From positions 372,001-436,000 of the forward strand of contig JAECYW010000033.1 of NCBI GenBank assembly GCA_023014335.1: a DNA stretch of 64,000 nt, in the 5' to 3' direction. Under the pieces are notes generated by a model. That model worked only from the letters and a program-made list of their open reading frames with translations. It did not search any database and was not told where the DNA came from. The translations under genes and the position numbers were made by a program. Positions 24,678-37,439 of the stretch are shown piece after piece (the first letter of the stretch is position 1; each line of letters begins with the position of its first letter). This DNA is from Galerina marginata (Eukaryota; Basidiomycota; Agaricomycetes; Agaricales; Galerinaceae).

Positions 24678-25996
24678 AGGACCGCCGGACATTTATGCCG
24701 CATTTGTATTTAGTAGAGCGTCTTACAATCATCATCGCCCACCCCATCTCCACGAATGACTGTCCTCCAGTCGTCCAATTTTGTATTCGTCATCGACAGG
24801 TCAGGCGGTCTAGGGTATACCGGTGATGCGAACTCGGTGATGCAAAATCATTTTTAGGCGCCTGGACAAATCGTATCTGGCCACTTACTACCAACTCTTT
24901 TCGACGTCATTATAAACAGTTATATTGGTAATTATCCTTCAAGATTTAGAGGTTTTTTATTTATTCTCTTGCCCAGTTTCGCGACAACGGAAGGCATCAT
25001 GAGGAGTTTGGCTCTGGAACAAGGTGAGCTTTTCAAAGCGGTTTCCGGTTGTTGTTTATTAACTTCGCGGCTCTAGTCTGCTTCTCGATGATCAATTCCA
25101 TTGGTCTTATGACCAGGAAACTTCCATCCAACACCCTCCTTCAAGCCTGTCGAATGCCTTAAAGTCAATTGTTTTTTTACGTGGCGGGCCATCGTTGGCT
25201 TTGTGGAAGAGTAAGTTCTTGAACTCCCTTTTTTCCCTTGTATCTTTTTTGTCACTTCTTCTCTTACAGTTGAAGCAAAGTATTTACGATCAAAGCCGAA
25301 TCCATAATCGCCTACAATCACAGGCTTGGCACTAGCTTTACCCGCCGACGGTCGGCGTCCACAGGCGTCCACCCTCGTCTTGTCAGTCTCTCTATTTTAG
25401 TTTTGAGGAAACCTGTGGAAACCCTCGTGATAACGACTTTTGATTGTCGCCCTGCTCACTTGTCCTGACTTATCATCCAACGAAATGCTAACATCGCCAG
25501 GTTGCTTGACTATCTATTTTTAAAACACCCCTAACCGCGTGGCTTGCAGGAACCTGAATTAGCTTTCATTTTGAATTTTTTTAGTCTCTCCTGCGCCTCC
25601 ACGTACCACACTCATCAGACCGCCATATAGGCTCTTGGTTTCAAGCGTGTTCCACGGACGCAGCCTCCCTTCGGATCAACGAGCCAGCGTGCTGCAAGTG
25701 GAAAGCGGCGACCCTCATGACGCGTCGAGTGGCATATTGGGTTTAGCACGCGCTCGTCAGGCAAACACTCTCACTTTTGGAGAACAATATGTGTGGGCCG
25801 CATGATTCTATTTACCTAACGACCTTGATTCTCTGACTTCTCAACACTTCCCAACGCCGATTACAAACCCCGTCTATGAAATTTGCGGACGCTCTGTCGA
25901 GCCCGGCCTATTTTCCGTGATATATAAAGCCCAGCCATCCGTTCGTCGGTCTGTAGAGGCGCTCTCCCATTCTTGCTGGAACATCCGCTTTTAGCC
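24678..25996. other. Intergenic between ferredoxin and sedolisin
   Basis: A plus-strand reading from about 24757 (MTVLQSSNFVFVIDRSGG) with possible downstream pieces (PGQIVSGHLLPTLFDVIINS near 24860; TTEGIMRSLALEQG near 24985) could be a decayed or split gene. I recognise no family. The minus-strand reading at 25073-25372 is not supported by any motif. Confidence 0.35.
25921..25929 (+). promoter_or_regulatory. TATA box of the sedolisin gene
   Basis: TATATAAAG lies 76 nt upstream of the start codon at 25997, in a normal position for a fungal core promoter. Confidence 0.6.
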
Positions 25997-28614
25997 ATGC
26001 TCCTCAACCTGTTGGCAGTTTTCTCGCTGGGAGTCTCGGTCCACGCCTTATCTCCCTACGTCCTACATGAAAAGCGGTCCCATGTACCTTCTGGGTGGTC
26101 TCTGGTTCGCAGATTTGACCCGTCGGAAGTACTCCCATTACGCTTCGGTCTCAAGCAATCGAACATGGACAAGCTAGAAGACTTCCTCCATGACGTTTCT
26201 CATCCGGACTCGCCCAACTATGGACAGCACTGGACGCCAGCACGGATCGCGGAGACTTTTGCGCCCTCGATCGAAACTGTCGATACCGTTCATTCGTGGC
26301 TCGTCGGTGCGGGGTTAGACGCGTCTAGACTCCGGGTGTCGCCATCCAAGGCTTGGATCCAAGTTAACGCGACCGTGGAGGAGGCGGAGCATTTGTTGAA
26401 GACCCAGTACAACGTTTACAAGCACGAGGGTGGTGCTCAGCATATCGGTGCGATGGTTTTTTTTTCTTTCTCGTGAGTTGATTGAGCTAATATCCGTACC
26501 CTTCAAGCCTGCGAGGCCTATCACCTTCCTGGGCACGTTTCCCGCCACGTCGAGCTTGTCAGCCCTTCCATTCATTTCGATGCGATCCTGAAGAAACGCG
26601 ACGGCTCGGCTGTGCCGGCTAGGAAGATTGGTATGCCAGGGGTTGGTATCTCTCCCAAAACCACCGGCACGATCCAGAATCTCTTCAATGACCTGAAAAA
26701 CTGCGATAAAACAATCACTCCCGTTTGCTTGAGAGCTCTATATGGCCTCGTGTACGAACCTGTGTCCCCGCAGAAAAACTCTTTTGGCATCGGTAGGCAG
26801 TTTACGTCTTCTGATTGAGAGTGATACATTGATACCATTTGCTACTCGTAGTCGAATACACCCCTCAGGCCTATAATCAGTCCGACCTAGATTTGTTCAA
26901 CAAGCAATATTCAAAGGACTTGGTGGGTAAATCGCCAAAATTGGTATCGATTGATGGAGGTTTGTAAAAGAGTCTTCCTTTCGTTCTATTGCTAAGTTTC
27001 GAACCTTCTTAGGTGTCGTTCAGACCATTCAAGGCGGTTTTGACTACAATGGAGAATCCAACCTCGATCTTCAGTACGCGATGAACCTCGTGAATCTTGT
27101 TGGATCGAAACAGGAGGTTACTCTCTACCAAGTTGGAGACGTTCCGCAAGGTTCGTGCCCCTGCTTTTGATTGGACAATGACGTCTTCAACTCACCTACT
27201 CCACAGGGGCATCGTTCAACAATCTTCTCGACGCACTGGACGGAGAATATTGCAGCTTCAGGGGTGGGGATGATCCCGAACAGGATGGCATATACCCCGA
27301 CAATTTCCCCAACGGCTATCACGGTTTGTCTGATAACATTTTGGAGATTCACGTCTGACCGGATATCGTATAGGCCCAGCCGATTGTGGTACCGTTAAAC
27401 CTGCTAATGTCATTTCGACTTCATATGGATACAACGAGGCCGACCTCTCGCCTTCCTACACTGATCGACAATGCGCTGAGTATGTAGCTTAATTGTCAGC
27501 TCATTATACAATGTCACTCATTTATGCTCAGGTATGCGAAGCTCGGACTAATGGGAGTCACCGTGGTTTACTCCTCAGGAGATTACGGCGTCGCTGGTAG
27601 GTCTAGACCCCCACATTGTAGATTCCTTTGCGATAACCTTTCATCTACAGGGAACGGCGGTCTTTGCCTTAATGCCGATGGTAGGGAACAACTAATAACA
27701 AGTACCATATTTTCGCGATTGAAAGACGCCCCGCAGGATCACAATCAGAAGACGGCTCTATATTCAATCCCTGTACGATTTCTACCTTCCTCTACAACGT
27801 GGGGAGTTCTCTGACGATTTTTCCAGCTTTTCCCGCGACTTGCCCATTCGTCACTGCTGTTGGTGCGACACAGGTTAATCCTGGTTCAAGTGTCACTCAA
27901 CCAGAAAGCGCTTGTGAGCAAGTGATTTACAGTGGCGGAGGATTCAGTAATTATTTCGCAATGCCAAAATACCAAAAGCAGGCCGTTCAAAAGTATCTTA
28001 AAAACCACAAGCCTACCTACGCACCTGGTATTTGGAATTCCACCGGCATCGTGAGTGATTATGTGGTCATAAAATCGATCTGAATTGAATCCTTGGATCT
28101 AGAGTCGTGCTTATCCTGATATTTCGGCCAATGGGTAGCTATTTATCCTTCTATTAAATCGTGAAATGCTCAGGCGTAACTGATCTCCATTCACAGGGCT
28201 AACTATGCCGTCGCAGTAAGTGTTGAATGCTCCATCGTCGATTATTGGCTGATCCGATGGCAAAATAGGTTAGTGGGAAGTTCGCCCTGGTGTATGGTAC
28301 TTCGGCTTCAGCACCCGTCGTTGGAGCGATTCTCACCATGGTCAATGACGCCCGGATTAGCTGGGGAAAGAAGCCCATCGGATTCATCAATCCAACAGTG
28401 AGTTATTGCATTCGTTTTGGCCTTCATAGTCTAACGAAGTCCCCTTAAGATATACTCCGATTTCTTTGCTGGCTCCTTCAACGATATTACCTCTGGTGGA
28501 AACCAGGGTTGTAAAACAGAAGGTTTCACAGCGGTTCCTGGATGGGACCCCGTCACAGGACTCGGAACACCCTCCTTCCCAAGGCTACTCGCTCGTTGGT
28601 TGTTACTGCCGTGA
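25997..28614 (+). CDS. Secreted S53 sedolisin / tripeptidyl-peptidase
   Basis: The ATG at 25997 gives a signal peptide (MLLNLLAVFSLGVSVHA). An activation domain follows (PLRFGLKQSNMDKLEDFL; SHPDSPNYGQHWTPARIAE; SPSKAWIQVNATVEEAEHLL). After about ten short introns the catalytic domain contains the Glu-Asp pair in GESNLDLQYAMNLV, the oxyanion Asp in VVYSSGDYGVAG and the nucleophile Ser in YGTSASAPVVGAI. It ends with FNDITSGGNQGCKTEGFTAV and WDPVTGLGTPSFPRLL, which covers the family's calcium-site region. The exon near 27740-27775 (SQSEDGSIFNP) joins LNADG to AFPATCPFVTAVGATQVNPG. All catalytic residues are present and no break was seen. The expected role is extracellular acid proteolysis that releases tripeptides. 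The start is set by the signal peptide. The stop is TGA 28612-28614 after RWLLLP. Confidence 0.9.
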
Positions 28615-29185
28615 AGGTTGGGAAGAAGGTCAAGGTCAACCCCATATACCTATCTTGCCTTTATGGACGTTTTTAATTATTTCTATAAATATACCCGTCC
28701 TGGAGGATAATTCGAGCAACGACATTGAGAGAAACTCAGACAGTCCTAAATGTGAGGATACCCTTTCTCGTTATTACAACTCGTCGCCCCATCCTCCAGC
28801 ATCCTCCCTATGGACAGGTCTTCACATTTTTTCGTACAGTGTTTCAAAATAAGGCACATGAATACGATGCCATGCCAATAGCTCTGCAAAAAGGTTAGGA
28901 AAATCGCCCTCGCGTCCATTTCCGATGCGACGGAGATACTAAAAATGATAATTCGTTTTCCTTCATAAATCTATCTAGATCGCGGATCGTGCGATGGTAC
29001 CCTTCTTCCGAATCGGCATGTCGCGTCAAATTGGCGCAAGGCGCGTTCTTCTGATGTTTACCCAATCCAGTTTGTCCAAATTTTGTCGCCGTCGATGAGA
29101 GGCTATAAAGGTTCACGGCGAAATCGTCAAACCATTTCTGTCCTCTATTCTAACACCATTTTATTTTCCCTTGCTGCGAATCGCA
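28615..29185. other. Intergenic, sedolisin 3' and desaturase 5' flanks
   Basis: About 570 bases between two plus-strand genes. No further gene or repeat was seen. Confidence 0.5.
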
Positions 29186-31134
29186 ATGCTTTGGTTTCAA
29201 ACCTTCCAGGATGGTCCAGAATACGAAATCCGCAAGAGGCGGAGAACATTCTCTCCACCAAACCTATCCATAAAACGTCTTCACAACGCCGTTCCTCACC
29301 GCCTCTTCGAGAGGTCTACCATCAGAAGTCTTGGCTACATTTTCCGCCATCTAGCTATCATGTTCCTTTTCTACTATCTTGCTACATTCATCGACGTGTT
29401 CACATCGGCTACCCCTCACGGCTCGTCTTTCGAATGGATTTTGCACTGCTTAACTCGGCTGGTCCTTTGGCTTTTGTATTGGGGGTGGCAGGGTATTACC
29501 TTTGCTGGTCTTTGGTGTTTAGGTAAGGACTTTGTTGTCATAAGTTCGAGTACGGGGCGTATCTCTAACTATTCTCTCCAACAAGGCCACGAAGTAGGTT
29601 TCGATCCTTTTTTCCCCAGACTTTCTCTATTTGTTTACTCTGGAATTTCAGGCGGGCCACAACGCGCTATCTCCACACGCTCTGGTCAACGACGCCATTG
29701 GACTTGTAGTGCATACCTTCGTTCTCACTCCGTATTACTCCTGGCGGGTCACTCACAGCACACACCACGTAAGATTTTGACTTTTTCATCTGCCACTATC
29801 TTGATCTGTTCCTCAGAAATCTACGAACAATATGGATCGCGACGTAACCTATATACCGTCAACAAGGACCGATTTTAAACTTCCTGACAAACAGGTCGCA
29901 GTACGAATGAATTACACAGAGGTACTCGAAGAAACTCCAGCGTTCACCCTGTTCAAGTTGTTCGTTCGTCAATTTTTGTGAGTATCTAATCCTCCGAAAT
30001 TGTTTGTTTACCGACCAATTTTTCTAGTGGTTTCCAGCTTTATCTATTGTAAGCCAGGCTCACTTTCCGAGATTAAGCTTCTTATGCTGTCGAATAGGCA
30101 TAATCGGAAAGGCAACCCGAGGTATCCTACTGGAACAAGCGTAAACCAATTCTATCACTTGGATCCTGACACCAATTTGACGACCAGATCCCGAATACTC
30201 AGCATTATATAGCTTCATCAATGTTATTTCAGCCGAAACATCGTCAGTCGCTTTCGAATATATTATATTGAAGGCCTACTTATTGAAAGGTGCTTACAGG
30301 CATGTCAATATTCGTTTCAAATGCTGCCATTATAACTTTTCTTGCCTTGCTACTATCCTGCGGCTACCGGGCAGGGTGGTCTCATTTAACCGCCCATTAT
30401 CTTCTTCCATGGCTTGTGAGCGGTCCTGCACATTTACGCCTCGCGTCAATATTTAATTTTGTGTATTAGTTTGCTCACAATTGGTAGATACAGGATTCAT
30501 GGTGTGACTAGAAACTATCTGATGCTCCTATACTGTAGGATTGTCCTCTTCACCTATTTGCAGCACAGCGATCCAACGATTCCGTATTACCGAAGGGTAA
30601 GAAGATTCATATATTTCATCAGACGAAGCTGAGATCGTCCAATCGCTTCTAGGAACAGTGGACCTTCGCCCGAGGAGCTCTTGCGACAGTCGATCGCCCA
30701 CTATTTGGTTGGGTGGGCCGCTTCTTTCTTCATAATGTAACCGTCCAAGATTCCATTCCTTTGGTCAGAACTGATCACAAGAATAGATCAGCAGTGACCA
30801 CGTCGCACATCACTTCTTCCCAAGTGTCCCCTTCTGTGAGAGGACCGGTTTTGTTCAAAGTACAGCTAATAATAATATCGACAAGATAATCTACCCGAAG
30901 TGACGGAAGCGATCAAGCCAGTCCTTGGAGAATACTATAATTACGACTCAACGGTAAGCCGCTAAAGTTCTGTCATCCAATTACATTTCCGAATTCGTCG
31001 ATTTCACACAGCCTGCTTTATACGCTCTGTGGCGGTCTTTCACCCAATGCAGATTCGTGGAGGCCGAAGGCGACATCCTGTTCTTCAAAAATCAGCACGG
31101 AGAGGCGATGCTTGAGCCGACCGTATATATTTAA
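29186..31134 (+). CDS. Membrane fatty-acid desaturase (FAD2/omega-3 type)
   Basis: The first in-frame ATG is at 29186 (MLWFQTFQDG). The N-terminal region has the family's LSIKRLHNAVPHRLFERSTI segment and hydrophobic helices. Three histidine boxes are seen across introns: HEAGH (joined at the intron ending near 29651), HSTHH followed by KSTNNMDRDV (joined near 29817) and HVAHHFFPSVPF near 30797-30830. Other conserved blocks are SNAAIITFLALLLSCGYRAG, a DPTIPYYR block, WTFARGALATVDRPLFGWVG, NLPEVTEAIKPVLGEYYNYD and a C-terminal PALYALWRSFTQCRFVEAEG. The spliced frame stays open to TAA at 31134. These ER-membrane di-iron enzymes introduce the delta-12 or omega-3 double bond into fatty acyl chains. 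I cannot tell which from the motifs. Box 1 has Ala where many delta-12 enzymes have Cys (HECGH), a point worth checking. Confidence 0.88.
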
Positions 31135-32824
31135 TTATCCACCTCATACTTGCTCCATCTACACACTTGTCCTATCGAGGTTAACACCCCTTCATCCAGA
31201 ATCTCCCAGTACTCAGGCCCATTTGACAAGAGAAGGTTGTAAGGTAGATTCCCATTGGGCTCTTTGGTAAGGAAAAAAAAATTACGCTCCGTAGCGCGAT
31301 TGCGGCTGCTGCTTCAATGGTCGTCGTGGATATTGGTATTGCTGCTCTGATCGATCCGCTTCCGCCTTAGATGTTGCTTCCCTGGATGATCGGGCAGAAT
31401 GTGTCAAATGATCAATAATGCCCGGTATTCTCGTAATTCACGGGAGGGAGCGGGGGGGCAGGCAATATCCAAATTAAACCATCCCACCGGGATTCCAAAT
31501 ATGCGTTGCCTTGAAATTGCATTTAGGCATTTAACCGGAAGCCTCAGGTTGGGTATGACCGGTACATGATCATTGACGCATGCATAGTAGATGCATTGGA
31601 ATTGAGAAATCCTCAGGCAACACAATTAATTACTGTTAATCGCAAATCAAGAGTGCTTTATAAATTACACATACATCTTGAACTGAGTGGTTTATTCCAC
31701 ATTGAAGAGATGAACGCGCTTTTTCCAACATGAAGGTCAGGTGGGCGGTGCCGAGATCGGCCGAGGTCTGAATCGTCGTCACCCACAACAGGGACAAACA
31801 CTGCCGTTGCCAAACCTCTTGCTCCTCGACTGCCTCCCAAGCTGTCGAGCTTCATACGCAATTTTGCCTGTAGGTCTCTCATCTTTCCACTTTCTACCAT
31901 CTAATGTTTAAACTAACTGATTTCACCGGAATAGGGCTATCATTAACCACCGAAGCTTTCTCAGCGAATCACAAGATTTGAATCTCTATTAATACCATGC
32001 CTGGCACCGTCAGACCGGTCCTCTGTTCCATTCAGTACTTCTTTGCCTGGCTGGCGGCCTAAAGTGGGTCATTGAACGAGATTTATGGTCAGATTTCCAG
32101 AAGTGGATTCATTCAAGCTGTTTATCGTTCAGCGAGTCTCAGAGCTGCCACAAGGCGGACCAGACGTCCTGACCAACCCTTGTCCCATGCCGTAATGAGC
32201 ACCAAGATCGTGCACCAAACATTCCCCCATATCCAACATTGGAGCAAGTGCTCAACTTCCGAGGAAGGTATGCACGTTACAGATTGTGACTGATCTGGCA
32301 AGATCGAGTAAATGTTCTCACTTACTTCATGTGGGGCATGTCCGCGTCGGGGGATTTCAGAAGCATTGAAAATGTCACTGACGGCGAGTCCTTTCGGGTG
32401 TTTTGACGCGGAAATGGTTTCAAGTTTAAACTATAACCCACTGTGGGATTTGTTTTCTTTTCTTCACTAATACGCGAAACGAGCTCTTCGGCTTTCATAC
32501 TCCAGGCCACTCCATCCAGCCTCCTAGCCGGGTAAACCTGTCTGAACACAGTCATAACCATCACTCTTTTCCCAGCGATCCGCAGAAATCCCACTCGTTT
32601 CCTACGGTGTCTCTAAAAGAATGCACGCACCTCTTACCGCCTTCGAATCTCAAAATGTATGTCCCCACGTGGAAGTAGAAGAACTTCTCGCTCTCACAAG
32701 CTACCCTCGCTGAGTTAGGTTATGGAAGGATCCATTACACACGGTTAAACTTGTCGCAAAGGTACAAGAGTCCCGTCGCTGAGTTCTATATCTACTTCAC
32801 TCCCCCACTTCTCACAATCCCCCA
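31135..32824. other. Intergenic with a weak minus-strand coding candidate
   Basis: On the minus strand, 32594-32322 reads MGFLRIAGKRVMVMTVFRQV...NPTVGYSLNLKPFPRQ and ends at a good donor (GTAAGTGAG). 31900-31658 has another hydrophilic reading. I could not join them or name a family. A small unrecognised gene or relic is possible. Confidence 0.35.
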
Positions 32825-33703
32825 ATGTCTTCCAGATTATCGACTGCAACTGGGTCCTCGTCGCTCTCCGCGTTCTCGACGGGTATAGAGTCTCATGGTT
32901 CGACTCCTCGATCCCGGGTAGAGACAACTAAAGTGTGGGTTGATCCGGCGTCGCTGCCTCACCACGGTCACGCCTCCTATATTGGAGGAAACACTCCAGA
33001 CTACGTCAAGCAGTTGAATTACAACACATTCATGTGCTACGGAGTTGGAGAGGAAGACTGTTTTGGTTACAAAGTGGGGAAAGCCGTGAGGTTTACAGAA
33101 GTCAATGTCAACCGGAAGTTGGAGAGGCAAGGGAGGCTCGAGGCAACTACGATCGCAGAGATCGAGGTGACAAAACGTGGGTATTCATTCCTTTAAACAT
33201 CGAGCAGGGCCGTTCATCGCACGGAAATTTATAGACATGCTGAACGGCGCTGGAATGTTGCATGGGGGATGCGTCGCATATTTGATAGACAAGTGAGTTT
33301 TCTGTGTACATCAAGCGTGGTCGTGGAACTGATTGATGGTGACTTTTAGCTGTTGTAGCACACCGCTTGTCGTACTCGGACTCATACAAAACGTTAATGG
33401 CGTCGGCGTCACACAATCCATGAACGTGCTTTTTCACTCTCCGGCGCCGCAGTAAGTGTCGAATGTTATCGTTTTCGAATCCTAAGCTGATTCAGATCAA
33501 GAGGGACATGTCTTCAGATAATTAGCACGTCTGTCACCCTCGGTGGACGGGTCATGTCGTCTCGTTGCGAGGTCGAGTATGATCCTACAGACTTCTTACT
33601 CTCGACTAACTTTTGACTTTGATAGATCCTTGATAGAGAAACCGGACGAATGATCGCCTCGGCCTTTCTGAGCAAGATGCAACCTGCGGCGTCCAAGCTA
33701 TGA
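32825..33703 (+). CDS. Hotdog-fold PaaI/ACOT13-like thioesterase
   Basis: The ATG at 32825 is followed by a Ser-rich N-terminus and the conserved block DYVKQLNYNTFMCYGVGEED, then VNRKLERQGRLEATTIAEIE. After an intron starting GTGGGT comes the family signature HMLNGAGMLHGGCVAYLIDN, with the HGG turn of the hotdog active site. The next exons give LGLIQNVNGVGVTQSMNVLF, LQIISTSVTLGGRVMSSRCE and ILDRETGRMIASAFLSKMQP, ending AASKL at 33703. All five exons phase without stops. These enzymes hydrolyse medium- or long-chain acyl-CoA; the substrate cannot be predicted. Decayed copies of its last exons precede F-box copies 5 and 6 (46190-46400 and 49780-50330), showing that it co-duplicated with the F-box genes. 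It is the only intact copy in the window. Confidence 0.85.
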
Positions 33704-34081
33704 TGCATCAGACTCTCAGGTTCCAAAACCAATTCTCACATCATTGTACATTATCGCAATAGACTATCATTGGACATTTATCAAGGCTCACACCGAGTCA
33801 CACGGTTACCTGAACTCAGCAGCAAATACCCAGGTTGCAAAGAAGTTTCGTACTGACCTTCAACTCATGACTGGCGCACCAACGTCATTCAAGAATAAGA
33901 ATAGGTAAAACGACACTTGACATTACCTTTGGCATTAGTCTACTTACGACCACAATTTAGCCTCACCGCCCTCATCTCGACCCTCCAAGGTTCATACTGA
34001 TCAGCGCCCCGTTTGCGAAATATCAAGTCGGAAATGTTAATTGTCAAAAAAAACGCCTCTTTCCCTCCATCGCCCAAGAAG

Positions 34082-35420
34082 ATGACCGCCAGCCTCGCCA
34101 CCTTTTCGCACCTCTCACAGGAGGTCGTCGACCAGATCATCGACTCCCTCCTAGACACGCCCGACCGAAAGGTCAAGTTGTCACACCTTCGATCCTGTGC
34201 ACTGGTGTGTCGCTCCCTTCGAAATCGCTCCCAGAAGCACATATTCCATTTGACGATAATTCCGGGTATCAACAGCCCGGAAACTTGGCGGGAGAAAGTC
34301 GACTCCTTCCATACCATCTTGCAGGCGAATCCCCGGATCGCGTCCTACATTCGCGACCTGCGCTTTGACCTGGGGTGTGCCCCGGTAGAGGTCATTGACG
34401 ATCCTGTCTTCCTCCGCATCATGGACCTTATTTCAAGAACATGGACGACTGAGATGAAACTGAAGATGAACTTCTTCAGCTGGACAGAGTACCTTCAATT
34501 TCCCGATAATCGTAGCTTCGAACGTCAATTCGTCAAGCCTTTCGTCACTCCTTTCATAACAACACTTACATTGTACGACTTGTACAACGTCCCTGTCACC
34601 CTGTTTGCTCACTGCCCGCACCTTGTGGAATTGGACCTGGATCGTGTAGGGCTGGAAGACGAACGACCCGCGCATGCCATCGAGATTGACCATTCCTTGC
34701 GTCCCCAACCACAGCAGCTTACATTCCATTTCTGTGACGATACAATCCCAATCCAGGCAGAGGCATTCATCGACTTTAGCCATTTGCAACATCTTTCCGT
34801 TTCCGGCGACCTCGAGGACGAACTTCCCGCCATAACTTGCATTCTGGATGCATCTTCTAGCTCATTAAAGCGTCTGCATTTCTCTTTTAGTAATTTTAAA
34901 TGTCTTCAACCATTATTCCAATATTTTACTAACCAACAGCCCTAACAGACGAACCTGACTTCCCATTCACTGATGCTTATGATCTAAGCACGATCTCCAA
35001 CCTCACCGTTCTGTCCTGGGTTGTGGATATGGACTCGATCTTCAACAGTGATCCTTTGACAGGCTTGTGCGACCTGCTGTGCGCAATTCCTAGTGGGAAA
35101 AACAAAATAAAAACAATTGTCCTCCAACTCAGCGGAATGCTGAAGCATCCCTGGAGCCTCTCCGCATGCCTAGATAAACCCTTTTGGCGTCCCTTCAACG
35201 CGGTTTTGGCCAAGACCGCACACCGGGAAGAGTTGGTGGCAAAATTTAGGCTTGATATTTATTTAAATGATTTTTCAAATATGCGGCAGGGGAACTGTCG
35301 ACGGAGGTGAGAGAAAGGCTGGAGGAGGAGATGAGGCGCTGGACAGCCAAAAATCTGGAGAATATGAAATCATTGAACCCGAATGTTTCTCTAGAGTACG
35401 AATATAGTTTTATAGGTAGG
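34082..35420 (+). pseudogene. F-box protein copy 1, frameshifted near the C-terminus
   Basis: The start at 34082 (MTASLATFSHLSQEVVDQII) aligns with the paralogues. The F-box motif continues as DSLLD...SCALVCRSLRNRSQKHIF, then ASYIRDLRFDL and leucine-rich-repeat-like segments. The intron is 34890-34948 (59 nt, phase 1, branch TTACTAACC). Exon 2 carries LSTISNLTVLSW, SGKNKIKTIVLQLSG and HPWSLSACLDK. After FRLDIYLNDF the open frame ends at 35310 in a tail unlike any paralogue. The family sequence (VRERLEEEMRRWTAKNLENM, then NPNVSLEYEYSF) resumes in another frame and runs to about 35420. A single small indel near 35285 explains this. The truncated product would lose about 45 residues. F-box proteins act as SCF ubiquitin-ligase substrate adaptors. 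Confidence 0.8.
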
Positions 35421-35421
35421 T

Positions 35422-35749
35422 AGGTCAGTATGGGGTTGATCATCTGGTTTTTGTTTGGATGGCGGTATCGTACCTATACCGCTTAAACCTATTGGGCCGT
35501 TTGCCGTTCCAAAAACTATAACTTCAGTTGTTTGTCGCCCTGAAGTCAGCCCTACGGCCTTCGTCTCGCAGTCAACGACCAAAAACAAGGAACTCTTTCA
35601 CCAAGCCACCGTACAGGCATGACTTGTGTTCGGTGGCTGAGTCTCCGCTTGAATGCCATTGTTTTAACTTTTCACGCTCTATATAAAGCAATGCCACTCT
35701 CGACTCGCCTGCGACCTTTCTCTTTGCTTTCACTTCATGCCACTGAGAT
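35422..35749. other. Spacer between F-box copies 1 and 2
   Basis: No gene is supported. A minus-strand open reading (65 codons, to 35391) lacks the RNase H-like motifs found after other copies. The downstream part is the promoter of copy 2. Confidence 0.4.
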
Positions 35750-37196
35750 ATGACCTCAAGCTTCGCCCCCATTTCGAATCTCTCGCAGGAGCTCATCGAC
35801 GAGATTATCGACGCACTTTTTGACAACCACGACATCGACAAGCGCGAATTCGACCTTGCGACATCAGAGCTATCACCGCGCGAGATGTCGGACTTTTGTG
35901 CCTGCGCGCTAGTTTGCCGATCCTTCCGCCATCGCTCACAGAAGCATATATTTTCTTCAATGACAGTATTGGGCATTAGAAGCACGGAATATGATCACTG
36001 GGGGAGATTCGATGACCTCTGTGAGATCTTGCAAGCGAATCCGCGGGTGGCATGTCACGTTCGCAGGCTGTGCTTCAACTTGGACAACACCACTCAATGG
36101 CTTGTCGAAGATCCTTATTTCCTCCGTCTTATTGAGGGCATTACGAGAGACTCGGACTGGGCGGTAGGAATGAAACTGGAGCTGGCCATCTTTGCTTGGT
36201 CAACCGAGTTTCAGGAATTTAAGAACAATGAGCTCGAAACAAATTTCATCCGAACATCCGCCACTTCTTTCATAACTTCTCTCAAACTCCTCCACGTAAA
36301 AAACGTTCCAGTCACCTTGTTTGCCCACTTCCCGCACCTAGTGGAACTGGAGTTGAATGACGCGACTCTGAAAGCTGTGCGCCCGCGTCCGGCCATTGTT
36401 ATCGACCACTCCTTGCGTCCTCGTCTTCAAAAATTCAAATTCCGCTGGCAAGACGCCCGTGACGATGCGATACCGGAACTGGCAAAAACTTTCGTTGACT
36501 TCAGCTATTTGAGACGCTTTTCTCTCGATGATGCCGACCTTTCGAGGAGACTACCTGGGATTATCTGCATTCTCGATGCCTCTTCCAGATCACTGGAGTA
36601 TTTGCATATTTCTTTTAGTACGCTAAAAGACGACTACTATCACCTGAATATCCCACTAACCAAGTGTCCCAACAGAACGGCTCCACGGAAGACTCTCTGA
36701 CGAGTACGATCTGAGCAAGTTCCCCAACCTCAGCTTTTTATCCTTGGCGGTGGAACTGAAAATGACCGACGCCGAAAACCAATTAACAGACCTGTGCCAA
36801 ATGCTGCACACAATCCCTAGTTACAAAAACAAGATAAAGACGGTTGTGATCTACTTCACAACATATCTGCAGCCTCCTTGGAACATTTCCGCATGCTTAG
36901 ATCGATCTGATTGGCATTTCATCGCCCTCGCCCTCGCCAAGATCGCCGAACGGGCACGATTGGTGACAAAATTCAAGTTTGATATTACAGAAGACTTCTA
37001 CAGTCGCGTGGGTGAAGGAATGAAGGCGAAAGGAACGCTGGATGAGCTGGATGGGGAAATGAGGTGTTGGATAGCGGATAATAGAGAACTTATGACAAAG
37101 TTGAGTTCGAACGTATCCCAAGAGTACGAGTACAAGTTCATTTGTAAGGACCTCAGATTCCAAAAGGGCTGTCGATTATTTTTTTACTTAGAATAG
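35750..37196 (+). CDS. F-box protein copy 2, intact
   Basis: The ATG at 35750 gives MTSSFAPISNLSQELIDEII, then CACALVCRSFRHRSQKHIF, completing an N-terminal F-box with a longer insert between its helices (KREFDLATSELSPREM) than other copies have. The middle has VTLFAHFPHLVELELND and IDHSLRPRLQKFKF. The intron is 36618-36675 (58 nt, phase 1). Exon 2 has YDLSKFPNLSFLSLAVELK, NKIKTVVIYFTTYL, ALALAKIAERARLVTKFKFD and EMRCWIADNRELMTKLSSNV. It runs past the usual EYEYKF end by about 20 residues to a stop at 37196. There are 462 residues without a break. It is the most diverged member of the cluster. Expected role: SCF adaptor; the target is unknown. Confidence 0.85.
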
Positions 37197-37439
37197 ATGA
37201 CGAGCTTTCGCGCTGGCTTTTTCTTTTGAACATTAATGCAGTTTTTCGGATCACCATTTTACTTACCTGCCATAGGTTCGTCTACCCGTCCTTGTGCAGG
37301 TGTGAAGTTTAAACTCGAGAGGAATGTCCGTTCGGGAGTACGATTGTTTTACTGCTCATGAGCGCAATAGGCATCTCTGAGGTGATGGGAAAGGCGTATA
37401 AACATGCCAGGAGAGTAAACCATCGATAAACTAAATTTC

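Noticed and set aside
32890..32920. GGTTCGACTCC resembling a tRNA B-box
   Set aside because: It lies in the thioesterase coding exon, with no A-box or cloverleaf around it.
34013..34081. Upstream in-frame ATG for F-box copy 1
   Set aside because: All paralogues start at the position of the ATG at 34082, and the extra residues have no counterpart.
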